64,000 nucleotides of DNA from Chelativorans alearensis (lineage in GTDB: Bacteria > Pseudomonadota > Alphaproteobacteria > Rhizobiales > Rhizobiaceae). The stretch is from contig NZ_WQNI01000009.1 in NCBI RefSeq assembly GCF_010993735.1, forward strand, positions 248,001 through 312,000, given 5' to 3'. Shown here piece after piece: positions 41,414 through 49,710 of this stretch. A program made the position numbers and the translations under genes. The notes under the pieces were generated by a model. It was given only the letters and a program-made list of their open reading frames with translations, was not told where the DNA came from and did no database searches. The first letter of the stretch is position 1. The number at the start of each line of letters is the position of its first letter.

Positions 41414-43862
41414 CGAGCTTCCTCACGGTCCCCGCGGCCCCGTCCACCTCGATGCGCTCGCCCGAGGTCAGCCATTCGGTCGCGCCACGAACGCCGACGA
41501 CGCAGGGCAGCCCCAGCTCGCGGGCGACGATGGCCGAGTGGGAAAGAAGACTGCCGCGCTCCACGACGATTGCCGAGGCGTTGGCGAAGAGCGCGATCCA
41601 CCCCGGATCGGTAAAGCGCGCCACCAGCACCTCGCCCTGCTTCACGGATTGGGTGCGCGGATCGCGCACCACGCGCGCGGACGCCTGAACGAGGCCGGCA
41701 CAACAGGCCGTTCCCGTGCGCACCTCCTCGCCATCGTCGTCTTTCTCGGGTGAAGCGGTCGGCACGTCCGCCGCGTTTATGGCGGCACCTTTGATGGTAA
41801 GCCGCTCGGGCGGATCCGGCCGCTTCTCGGCGCGCGCCATCTCCGCCTTCCTGGCGGCGGCGAGCGGCGCAAGGTCCGTGCTCGTGCCGAAACCCTCGAT
41901 GGCGCCAAGCACTTCCGGCACCGTGAGGTAGAGAACGTCGCGGGCATCCTCCAAAACACCGTGAGCGTGGAACTGCCACCCCATGGCGAGGAAGAGACGC
42001 CGTGCATGGCCGAAGACGCGCGTGCGCTCGAAGCGCAGGTTCTCCCGGTCGCGCACCCGCGCCTTGGCCATGGCCAGCACGCGGCGGGCGATGAAGCGCC
42101 GGAACGGGCGGCCAGCAAAGAGCGCGGCGACGGGATCCGTCTCCTGCTCTTCATGATGCGCGGGCTTGCGCCCGCTGCGCGCGGCGGCGGCGATGGCCGC
42201 GAGCAGGGGGCGCGGATCCTCCTCGAGCGTGATGCTTTCGAGCTTGAGCTCCTGGGTGCAGCGGTCGCCGAACTTGGCGATGTAGTCCGCGACCTCCCGT
42301 TCAAGCTCCGGGTGTTGCCTAAGGGCGGCGAGATCGCCGGCCTCCAGAACCTCGATAAGTCCCTCCTCGCCGGCCGCGCGTGCTCCCATGTGGGTGATGC
42401 GCCGGGCGGGCTCGGCGGAGACGATGTCGCCCTGGCCGATCATGACGTCGTTGTGGAGTTCCAATCCCGCCTGCCCCACCCAGCGCTCGATGAGCTTGCG
42501 CGAGGCGCCGAACATCATCATGCACAGGAGATCGTTGACAAGCGGCGCGTCCCACCGGTCAAGCAGCTCGCCCTCCACCCGCCGATATTCCGCCGCCAGC
42601 GCGGTAAGCGGCATGGCGTCGATGTCGGCCGGTTTCACTTCAAGCGCGCGGTCGAGCCGCTTATGGAAGGCGCGGATCGTACGTGGCAGACGGACCGCCT
42701 CGCGGACGAGCCCGAGGCCGGTCCTGCCGATGCGGGTGTATTCCCAGACCGCCGCCCACCCCTTCGCCGGCTTCGGCGCCAGCGCGTCGGCGATCTCGGC
42801 CGGCAGCGGCTCGCTCACGCCCATCATGGTTTCCATATGCGCGCGATTGAGCGAGAAGCCGGGCAGAAGTGCAATCAGCCGGTACCAGTTGATCAGGTTG
42901 TAATAGACCCGGCAGTCGATGCGGCCCAGAAGGTTCTCGAAGGCGGTCCCCTGGGCGCGGATCACATCCTCGCGCACGCCCAGAAGCCTCATCAGCACCG
43001 GGTAGACCCGCGCATAGACATATTGCGCGAAGCTGTAGGTGAGCGGGGAGACGAGGCCCGGATAGCTCTCGATGATGTTAGAGTTGTCGAAGATGGTGAT
43101 CTTCGGGTCGTCGAGGGGCGCCGTGCGCAGCGGCGTGGTGATAGGCCTCGCCTGGAGGAGGAACAGCCGCTCGCCCTCGAAAGCCCATTCGACATCCTGC
43201 GGGGCGCCCCGTGCCGCCTCGATACGGGCGACCATGGCGGATAGGGCGCCCAAATCCGCCTGGGACAGAACGCCATCCTTGGGCCCTTCCAGAAGGGCGC
43301 CACTGCGGCGGTCGAGAAGATAGTCATCGCCGTCCGTCTCGCCGCCGACGAGCCTATCGCCGAGGCCGGCGACAGCGGAGACGACCATGCGGTCGCGCCG
43401 GCCGCTGACGGGATCGGCCGAGAAGGCGACGCCGGCCGCCCGCGCCTTCACCAGCCGCTGCACGAGGACTGCGGGCGCATGATCGTCCGATCCAAGGCCG
43501 CGCTCGGCGCGGTAGGCGCGCAGCGTCTCCGTACCGCCGGACTTCCAGACACGGTACGCTGCCTTCGGCACATCGTCAGCCGCGACATCCAGAAGCGACA
43601 GGAACTGGCCGGCATGGGAATGTTCGGCGCCGTCCTCCTCGCGGGCCGAGGAGCGAACGGCGAAGGGGCCGGGGCCGATGTCCTTCAGATGGCCGGCAAG
43701 CCCCTTTCTCACCTCAGCGCGCAAGCCGGTGCGGGTGAAGGCCGCGGGCGTAATGGTGAAGAAGGGCGGCACGTCGAACCCGTCCTGCACGAGGGCGGCA
43801 AGGGTGGCCGCCTTGCCGCCGATCTCGGCCGCTTCCGCCCCCTCCGATCCGTTGACGATCAT
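41406..43862 (-). CDS. PEP-synthase/rifampicin-phosphotransferase-like dikinase
   Basis: An 818-residue protein. Residues about 10-250 form a PPDK/PEP-synthase-type ATP-grasp domain (EIGGKAATLAAL, FAVRSSAREEDG, VEWAFEGERLFLLQARPI). Residues about 735-815 form the swivelling phosphohistidine domain (GSLLSHSAIVARELGLPCVVG, catalytic His). The middle 450 residues are not pyruvate-binding TIM-barrel sequence; the layout and length match rifampicin phosphotransferases, which phosphorylate a small-molecule hydroxyl and split ATP to AMP and phosphate. The substrate here may be a pathway intermediate such as mevalonate or a prenol. That is inference. Confidence 0.82.
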   Translation of the reverse strand: MIVNGSEGAEAAEIGGKAATLAALVQDGFDVPPFFTITPAAFTRTGLRAEVRKGLAGHLKDIGPGPFAVRSSAREEDGAEHSHAGQFLSLLDVAADDVPKAAYRVWKSGGTETLRAYRAERGLGSDDHAPAVLVQRLVKARAAGVAFSADPVSGRRDRMVVSAVAGLGDRLVGGETDGDDYLLDRRSGALLEGPKDGVLSQADLGALSAMVARIEAARGAPQDVEWAFEGERLFLLQARPITTPLRTAPLDDPKITIFDNSNIIESYPGLVSPLTYSFAQYVYARVYPVLMRLLGVREDVIRAQGTAFENLLGRIDCRVYYNLINWYRLIALLPGFSLNRAHMETMMGVSEPLPAEIADALAPKPAKGWAAVWEYTRIGRTGLGLVREAVRLPRTIRAFHKRLDRALEVKPADIDAMPLTALAAEYRRVEGELLDRWDAPLVNDLLCMMMFGASRKLIERWVGQAGLELHNDVMIGQGDIVSAEPARRITHMGARAAGEEGLIEVLEAGDLAALRQHPELEREVADYIAKFGDRCTQELKLESITLEEDPRPLLAAIAAAARSGRKPAHHEEQETDPVAALFAGRPFRRFIARRVLAMAKARVRDRENLRFERTRVFGHARRLFLAMGWQFHAHGVLEDARDVLYLTVPEVLGAIEGFGTSTDLAPLAAARKAEMARAEKRPDPPERLTIKGAAINAADVPTASPEKDDDGEEVRTGTACCAGLVQASARVVRDPRTQSVKQGEVLVARFTDPGWIALFANASAIVVERGSLLSHSAIVARELGLPCVVGVRGATEWLTSGERIEVDGAAGTVRKLDA

Positions 43863-43878
43863 GCTGGTCGCCCCTCCC

Positions 43879-44805
43879 TCATGCGAACAGCGGCACAAAG
43901 CCGGCCGCACCGTAGCAGATCAGAACCCACAAGCCCGCCATGGTGTCTACCCGGCGTTCGGCACCTTTGGTGGGAGCGCGAACGTAGAGCAATGCGCTCG
44001 CGAGACAGACCGCAAGCCCCAGGAGACCGACGATGGCGATGGCATAAAAAGCCCCCACCGCGCTGCCCACCGCCAGCAACAGGCCGAAGCCGACGAGAAG
44101 CAGCGCGCACCACAGAAGGGCCGCTCTTCGCGGGCCGAGCAAGGCCGAATAGGTATCCACCCCTTCCCGTTCGTTTTCCGGGGCCCGCAGCTTGCGGCCG
44201 ATCTCGATCACGCAGCCGTTGACGAAGCTCAAGACCAGAAACAGCCAGAGCTTCTCCGGTGGGGCGCCGCTTGCCGTCAGCCACTCGCAGCCCGTCACGA
44301 AGAGGTCGAGCAGCGGCATGATCATCATATGCGAGACGAGATAGAGGAACGGCCGCGCGCGCAGCCACTCCGGCGCGAAGAACTCGACCGTCATCAATCC
44401 CAGCCACAGCCAGGCGAGGGCCAGGAGCCATAGCAGCGCGGGTGCGAGCGTCGCCGCCGCGACAGCCGCCACCGGCACGGCGGCAAGCCCGATACCGACG
44501 ATCACCTTGAGGTCGACGAGGCCGCGCGGAACGGGAAGCTCCTGCCGGTAGCGGCGGTCGAGGTCGGCATCCTTGACCTCGTCGCAGGCGCGCAGTTGCA
44601 GGAAGATGGTGAAGGCGACGATGAATGCCACCGCGTAGACCGCCAGAAAGGGAAGCGGCCTGCCGGCGAGGAAGGCGGAGACGTTGACGCTCGCCGCAGA
44701 GAAGACGGCGACGAGCAGCACGGTCCTTGCGACCGGAAAGCGCTCGCGCTGGTAGATCCACAGGCGCTGCGCCAAGGGCAGCGTCATCTCGCCCGCCGCC
44801 GACAT
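43879..44805 (-). CDS. UbiA family prenyltransferase-like membrane protein
   Basis: A 308-residue membrane protein with about eight helices. The first acidic UbiA-type motif is RACDEVKDADLDRRY (near residue 70) and the second region is EIGRKLRAPENEREGVDTYS (near residue 195). UbiA enzymes join a prenyl diphosphate to an aromatic or polar acceptor. The acidic residues are retained but spaced slightly differently from UbiA itself, so acceptor and donor cannot be assigned. The start at 44805 is 1 base after the HMG-CoA reductase stop and has GGGAG upstream; an upstream start at 44859 would overlap that gene by 53 bp. Confidence 0.8.
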   Translation of the reverse strand: MSAAGEMTLPLAQRLWIYQRERFPVARTVLLVAVFSAASVNVSAFLAGRPLPFLAVYAVAFIVAFTIFLQLRACDEVKDADLDRRYRQELPVPRGLVDLKVIVGIGLAAVPVAAVAAATLAPALLWLLALAWLWLGLMTVEFFAPEWLRARPFLYLVSHMMIMPLLDLFVTGCEWLTASGAPPEKLWLFLVLSFVNGCVIEIGRKLRAPENEREGVDTYSALLGPRRAALLWCALLLVGFGLLLAVGSAVGAFYAIAIVGLLGLAVCLASALLYVRAPTKGAERRVDTMAGLWVLICYGAAGFVPLFA

Positions 44806-44806
44806 C

Positions 44807-46090
44807 TCAGCGCTCCCTGGCAAGCTTGCGGTGGGCGCTGGCGAATTCTCCGGCGGCAAGCGCGCCGATGATGGAGATCTCCCCGCACAGGCACAGCGAG
44901 GCGACGACCTCGGCGAGTGCTGCCGCCTTGCCCGGCCCCTGCAGCCCCATGAGGCGCAGGGCCGCCTGCTGGCTGGGCAGGCCCGTGCCGCCGCCGACGG
45001 AGCCGACCAGGATGTTGGGCAGCGTCACCGACATGAAGAGATCGCCGTTGCGGTTTTCCACGCGGGTAAAGCCGATGGCGGATTCGGAAACGCAGGCCGC
45101 GTCCTGCCCGGTGGCGATGTAGAAGGCGGCTAGCCCGTTGGCATAGTGCCCCTGTGCACCCAATTGGCCGCTCAGCATGGCGCCGAGATTGGCCATCTGC
45201 GCATAATCGAGAAAGCGCTCGACGCTGACATGCAGGTATTTTTCGACCAGCGCACGCGGCAGCGTCACCGATGCCGTCACCTTTCGCCCGCGGCCAGAGG
45301 TGAGGCCGAGATAGGTGCTCTTCTTGTCGCCGGAGTAGTTCGCCTCGATGAACCAGTGCAGCGGGCGGATCGGACAATGCGCCTCGATATGCCGGCACAG
45401 TGCCTCTGTGGCGATGGTGACCATATTCTGGCCGGAGGCGTCGCCGGTCGTGTAGCGGCACAAAAGAAAGACGATCTCGTTGTCCATCAAAGGTTCGATG
45501 GAAACGAGCCGGCCATACCGGGTAGTCCCCTCCGCCGCGGCCTTAAGATTGTCGCTCGCATGCACCACCCATTCCAGGAAAAGGCCGGCGTCCAGCACAT
45601 TGGCGAATTTGAAGCCGGGGCTGCGCAGCACGCCCTCCGTCAGCATGACGGCGGCAATGCCGCCGGCGCGGGAGGCAAGTTCGGCGCCGCGCGCATAGGA
45701 GGCGACAAGGGCCGCCTCCGTCGTGGCAAGCGGCACGATGAAATCGCCGTTGGCGTTGAGCCCGTTGATGCGCATGGGCCCCACCACACCCACCGGCATC
45801 TTCACCGTACCGATCATGTTCTCGATATTGGCCGCGTAGCGTTCGGCCGTCTCGCGAGTCTCTCCGTCGGCCAGGATGCCTTCCAGCTCTTCCGCTCCCT
45901 CCGGCCGCATGGCACGGATCGCGTCCCACAGCCTCGCAATAGAAGCGGCAGAGACGCGGCGGGCGCTGCGCAAGGCGCGGGAGCGCGGCTCCTCGGCCTG
46001 CCCTTTCAGGCGGCTGCGCACCTGCTGCTCGGTGAAGGTCGCCCGCAGATGCGCTAGGCGCTGAACGATGCTGTGAGAGATGATCGACAT
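44807..46090 (-). CDS. hmgA: Hydroxymethylglutaryl-CoA reductase (class I-like)
   Basis: A 427-residue HMG-CoA reductase, which makes mevalonate. Conserved parts are all present: ENMIGTVKMPVGVVGP (substrate entry), ATTEAALVAS with catalytic Glu, the catalytic Lys in GDKKST, CRYTTGDASGQNMVT with catalytic Asp, GHYANGLAAFYIATGQD, GGGTGLPSQ and a final catalytic His in AAGEFASAHRKL. The usual DAMGMN segment reads DASGQN here. No other mevalonate-pathway gene is in the window. Most alphaproteobacteria make isoprenoids by the MEP route, so mevalonate here is probably for a special product. The ATG at 46090 follows GGGAGGGGG. First gene of the operon. Confidence 0.93.
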   Translation of the reverse strand: MSIISHSIVQRLAHLRATFTEQQVRSRLKGQAEEPRSRALRSARRVSAASIARLWDAIRAMRPEGAEELEGILADGETRETAERYAANIENMIGTVKMPVGVVGPMRINGLNANGDFIVPLATTEAALVASYARGAELASRAGGIAAVMLTEGVLRSPGFKFANVLDAGLFLEWVVHASDNLKAAAEGTTRYGRLVSIEPLMDNEIVFLLCRYTTGDASGQNMVTIATEALCRHIEAHCPIRPLHWFIEANYSGDKKSTYLGLTSGRGRKVTASVTLPRALVEKYLHVSVERFLDYAQMANLGAMLSGQLGAQGHYANGLAAFYIATGQDAACVSESAIGFTRVENRNGDLFMSVTLPNILVGSVGGGTGLPSQQAALRLMGLQGPGKAAALAEVVASLCLCGEISIIGALAAGEFASAHRKLARER

Positions 46091-46237
46091 TCCCCCTCCC
46101 CCGGTGGTGCAGCGAATATCTGGCAGCGCGGGTCCCACGCAACTGGCAAAGCTATAGAGCAACTATGGTTTCAAACCAGTACCCGATTCGGGCTTCCTCT
46201 GGAGCGGTTCCGATCGACGTGGGCCTTCCGCCCATAT

Positions 46238-46277
46238 TGAACGACGTTCATATACACTGGGCCGACGGCGTGTTCAA
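46238..46277 (-). promoter_or_regulatory. HMG-CoA reductase operon promoter with TetR operator, site 2
   Basis: Read leftward, TTGAAC (complement of 46272-46277), a 17-bp spacer and TATATG (complement of 46249-46254) form a sigma70-like promoter. The perfect 13-bp palindrome TGAACGACGTTCA (46238-46250) overlaps the last two bases of the -10 box. The flanks (ATATGAACG...CGTTCA) match the operator before tetR. Confidence 0.75.
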
Positions 46278-46286
46278 GCGTCTTTT

Positions 46287-46306
46287 TGAACAATGTTCAC
46301 TATATT
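46287..46306 (+). promoter_or_regulatory. ABC importer operon -10 box with TetR operator, site 3
   Basis: The perfect 13-bp palindrome TGAACAATGTTCA (46287-46299) is followed one base later by TATATT (46301-46306), a good rightward -10 box. The operator would lie inside the spacer of a promoter serving the divergent ABC importer. The -35 region is weak. Confidence 0.65.
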
Positions 46307-46418
46307 CGGCTGTGGATATCCACCGAGCCGCCGCCATGGCATCTCGAAGCGATTGACCTTTTTGCGCCGATGCGCGAAGAAGCGTGTAATTTTATAACAT
46401 TCAGAGATGAGGTTTGGG

Positions 46419-47942
46419 ATGCGCTTTGCACGTTTTCTTGTCGTGGCCGCCGTAGCGATCTGCCTTTCGACCGTGACGAACTCGGCTGAGGAGCGGCTGC
46501 TCAAGGTTGTCGGGCCATGGGAGATCGGCGGCATCGATCCGGCGCAGTCGGGCTACATTTTCAGCCGGTTGCAGGTGGCCGAGACGCTCGTCAGCGCCGA
46601 TCCGACAGGCAAGCTTATCCCGGCGCTCGCCGAACAATGGTCCGCCAGCGAGGACGGGCTTGCGTGGCGCTTCACGATCCGCGCCGATGCAACCTTCCAC
46701 GACGGAACGCCGGTGACGGCCGAGGCCGCTGCGGCGAGCCTGCGGCGTGCGCAAGCGGGCGTCGGTGTTCTCACCCAGGTGCCGATCTCCGAAATCGCGG
46801 CCGAAGGCCGGGATGTCGTCGTGCGCCTTGAAAAGCCGTTTGCCGCCCTGCCCGCCTATCTCGTCAACTTCGGCAATATCATCCTTGCCCCGGCGTCCTA
46901 CGACGCTTCCGGAAAGGTCACAAAGATCATCGGCTCCGGCCCCTATAAAGTGAAGAGCCTTACACCGCCGCTGAAGCTGGAGCTCGAGAATTCTGGAAAC
47001 TGGTGGGGCGGCGCGCCCGAGATCAGCGAGGTCAGCTATCTGGCCGTCGGCCAGGGCGAGACGCGGGCCCTCATGGCCGAAAGCGGCGAGGCCGATCTCG
47101 TCTTTTCAATGCTGCCGGTCTCCGTCGAACGGCTAAAACGCAATCCGAAGCTCGACGTGAAGATCGCCACCATCCCGCGCACGCGCATCCTCAAGGTGAA
47201 CGCTGCCTCTCCCTTCTTCGACGACGTGGAGGAGAGGCGGGCGATCAGCTACGCCATCGATCGGGCAGGCATTGCGAAGGCGATCCTGCGCAATCCCGAT
47301 CTCGACGCCACGCAGCTCTTTCCGCCGGCGCTGGCAGGCTGGCACGTTTCCGACCTCCCGCCTCTTGAGCGCAATCTTGATGCGGCAAGGCGGCTGCTTG
47401 CGGAAGCGGGCTGGGAGCCGGGCAGCGACGGCATATTGGGGCAGGACGGCGAGCGCTTCAGCGTCACGCTCCTTACCTATTCGAACTGGCCCGAACTGCC
47501 GCCCATCGCCACGGCCTTGCAGGCGCAGTTGAGAGAAGTCGGCATCGACGTCGAGGTCTCGGTGGGCAACAGTTCGGAGATTCCCAGCCGCCACCGCGAC
47601 GGCACGCTGGAGATGGCCCTGATCTCCCGCCTCTATTCCATCGTCCCAGACCCCACGGGAACGTTGCTCCAGGATTACGGCCCGGAGGGCAGCGAATGGG
47701 GCGCCATGGGCTGGTCCAGCGACGAGCTCCTGGTACTGGTCGACAAGCTCGTGGCAACGAGCGACAGCCAAGAGCGGGCGCCGCTTCAAAGGCGCGCCAT
47801 CGAGCTCCTTCAAGAGGAGCTGCCCAGCATCCCGATCACCTGGTCGGAACTGGCGATCGTCGCCAACCAGCGCATCGCCGGCGTTCAGGTCGACCCGCTC
47901 GAAGTGAACTACGGCCTCGCCTCGATCCGCTGGGCAGACTGA
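46419..47942 (+). CDS. Opp/Nik-type ABC importer periplasmic binding protein
   Basis: A 507-residue SBP_bac_5 family protein with a signal peptide (residues 1-22, ending NSAEE). The family motif is WSASEDGLAWRFTIRADATF...HDGTPVTAEAAAASLRRA (two parts near residues 70-115). Size is as in DppA/NikA. The ATG at 46419 is preferred to one at 46407 because GAGG lies properly before it. It is the first of a four-gene importer operon divergent from the HMG-CoA reductase operon, with a TetR operator at the promoter. The ligand could be a peptide, a metal chelate or the cluster's own product. Confidence 0.9.
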   Translation: MRFARFLVVAAVAICLSTVTNSAEERLLKVVGPWEIGGIDPAQSGYIFSRLQVAETLVSADPTGKLIPALAEQWSASEDGLAWRFTIRADATFHDGTPVTAEAAAASLRRAQAGVGVLTQVPISEIAAEGRDVVVRLEKPFAALPAYLVNFGNIILAPASYDASGKVTKIIGSGPYKVKSLTPPLKLELENSGNWWGGAPEISEVSYLAVGQGETRALMAESGEADLVFSMLPVSVERLKRNPKLDVKIATIPRTRILKVNAASPFFDDVEERRAISYAIDRAGIAKAILRNPDLDATQLFPPALAGWHVSDLPPLERNLDAARRLLAEAGWEPGSDGILGQDGERFSVTLLTYSNWPELPPIATALQAQLREVGIDVEVSVGNSSEIPSRHRDGTLEMALISRLYSIVPDPTGTLLQDYGPEGSEWGAMGWSSDELLVLVDKLVATSDSQERAPLQRRAIELLQEELPSIPITWSELAIVANQRIAGVQVDPLEVNYGLASIRWAD

Positions 47943-47953
47943 AGGGCATTCAA

Positions 47954-48889
47954 ATGAGACGCTTTCTCCTCGCGCGCCTCGTTCAAGCAGGCGTCGTTGC
48001 CGTGGTGGTCGGGACGCTTTGCTTCGTTCTCATGCGCGTCCTGCCGGGCGATGCGGCCATGCGGATCGCGGCAGGCCGCTACGGGCCGGATGCCATGATC
48101 GCCGGCGCCGCCGAAAAGGTGCGGCAGGAACTCGGTCTCGACCAGCCGTGGCCGGTGCAGTTCCTGGAGTGGCTGGCGAACCTCGTGCGGTTCGATCTTG
48201 GCCATTCCCTCGTCACCGGCGCTCCGGTCATCGAGGAACTTAAGGTCCAGCTCGGCGCTTCGCTCTGGCTTGCCGCCGCCGCGCTCCTCCTCTCCCTGCT
48301 GATCGGCCCGGCCATCGGCATCGTCTCGGGCCTCAGGCCGAACGGCTGGGCGGACCGGCTGGGGCTCGCCGGCTCGGTGACGCTGCGTGCGCTGCCGCCC
48401 TTCATGCTCGGGCTCATCCTGATGCTGGTCTTTGCCATATGGCTCGGCTGGCTTCCGCCCGCCGGCTTCGGGTCCTGGAGGGAACTGGCCCTGCCGTCCC
48501 TGACATTGGCGCTCGGGCTGGCCGCCGTCTCGAGCCGGGTGACGCGCGAGGCAATCGCCACTGTCGCCAAGGCTCCCTATTTCGCCTTCGCCAGGCACAA
48601 GGGGTTGCCCGAGGCAGCGGTCGTGCGGCGCCATGGGCTGCGCAACGCAGCCATCCCGGTCGTCTCCTATCTCGGCCTGCAAGCGATCTACCTCGTCGAA
48701 GGCGTGGTCGTCGTTGAGTCGATCCTCGCCTATCCGGGGATCGGGCACGCGCTCGTTCATGCGATCGTCGAGCGGGACATTCCCATGGTCCAGGGAACGG
48801 CACTCGCCATGGGGCTGATCTTCGTCGCCGTCACCGCCGGCGTGGATGCCGCATCGGCATGGCTCGACCCGCGGCTGAGGAGGGCGTAA
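47954..48889 (+). CDS. Opp/Nik-type ABC importer permease 1
   Basis: A 311-residue DppB/NikB-type permease with six helices. It begins RRFLLARLVQAGVVAVVVGT and carries the GLDQPWPVQFLEWL periplasmic segment and the EAA loop FARHKGLPEAAVVRRHGLRN (near residue 215). Its stop overlaps the next start by one base (TAATG), so translation is coupled. Confidence 0.92.
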   Translation: MRRFLLARLVQAGVVAVVVGTLCFVLMRVLPGDAAMRIAAGRYGPDAMIAGAAEKVRQELGLDQPWPVQFLEWLANLVRFDLGHSLVTGAPVIEELKVQLGASLWLAAAALLLSLLIGPAIGIVSGLRPNGWADRLGLAGSVTLRALPPFMLGLILMLVFAIWLGWLPPAGFGSWRELALPSLTLALGLAAVSSRVTREAIATVAKAPYFAFARHKGLPEAAVVRRHGLRNAAIPVVSYLGLQAIYLVEGVVVVESILAYPGIGHALVHAIVERDIPMVQGTALAMGLIFVAVTAGVDAASAWLDPRLRRA

Positions 48890-49710
48890 TGAGCATTGAG
48901 ACCGCCTTCCCATCCGCCGACCGGCCGCGCCGCCTTTCCGCCCGTACTATCGGCGCGGCGCTGCTTCTGGCGCTTGCCGCCTTCGCAATCCTCGGCCCCT
49001 GGCTGATCGAGGCCGACCCTGCCCGGCAGGACCTTGGCGCCAGCCTCGCCCCAATCGGCGGCGCGTATCTTTTGGGGGCGGACCACTACGGGCGGAGCCT
49101 CCTGGCGCGGCTGGCCCACGGTGCCAGGCTCTCGTTCGGCATGGCCTTCCTCACGATGATGACCGCCGCCCTCCCCGGTATCTTCTTCGGCCTCGTCGCG
49201 GCCTGGCGCGGCGGCTGGATCGAGCGCATGTTCGAGCTTCTGGCAAACATCGTTCTGGCACTCCCCGGCCTGATGCTCGTCCTCCTGCTTCTCGCCTTCG
49301 CACCGGGGAACTTCGGCCCGCTCTATCTGGGCTTGGCGCTGACGCTGTGGGTGGAGTTCTACCGGGTCACGCGCGCTACGACAGCGACGATCCTCAAGCA
49401 ACCGCACATCGAAGCGGCCAAGCTCCTCGGCTTCGGGCCCGGCTACATCCTGCGCAACCACGTCGTGCCGGTCATCGCTCCGCTGATCGCCACGCTGGCG
49501 GCCTTCGCCATGGCCACGGCGATCATCGCCATCTCCACGCTGAGCGCCATCAGCGTGGGACTGCAGCCGCCCACGCCGGAACTCGGCAGCATGATCGTCG
49601 AACTCCTTCCCTATTACGCCGAAGCGCCGGTGCACGTCCTGCTCCCCGCGGTGCTGATCTTCCTGCTCGTGCTCGCCCTGCAACTCGTCGCGCAAAGAGA
49701 AACCCGATGA
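48889..49710 (+). CDS. Opp/Nik-type ABC importer permease 2
   Basis: A 273-residue DppC/NikC-type permease. The signature LLGADHYGRSLLARLAHGAR (near residue 58) and the EAA loop EAAKLLGFGPGYILRNHVVP (near residue 175) are present, and about six helices are predicted. Its stop overlaps the ATPase start by 4 bp. Confidence 0.92.
   Translation: MSIETAFPSADRPRRLSARTIGAALLLALAAFAILGPWLIEADPARQDLGASLAPIGGAYLLGADHYGRSLLARLAHGARLSFGMAFLTMMTAALPGIFFGLVAAWRGGWIERMFELLANIVLALPGLMLVLLLLAFAPGNFGPLYLGLALTLWVEFYRVTRATTATILKQPHIEAAKLLGFGPGYILRNHVVPVIAPLIATLAAFAMATAIIAISTLSAISVGLQPPTPELGSMIVELLPYYAEAPVHVLLPAVLIFLLVLALQLVAQRETR

Larger units (their letters stand above)
46091..46418. other. Divergent control region between the HMG-CoA reductase operon and the ABC importer operon
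   Basis: A 328-base region without a gene, A/T-richer than its surroundings. It holds two TetR-type operators and promoters in both directions, listed separately. Nothing else is evident. Confidence 0.7.
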
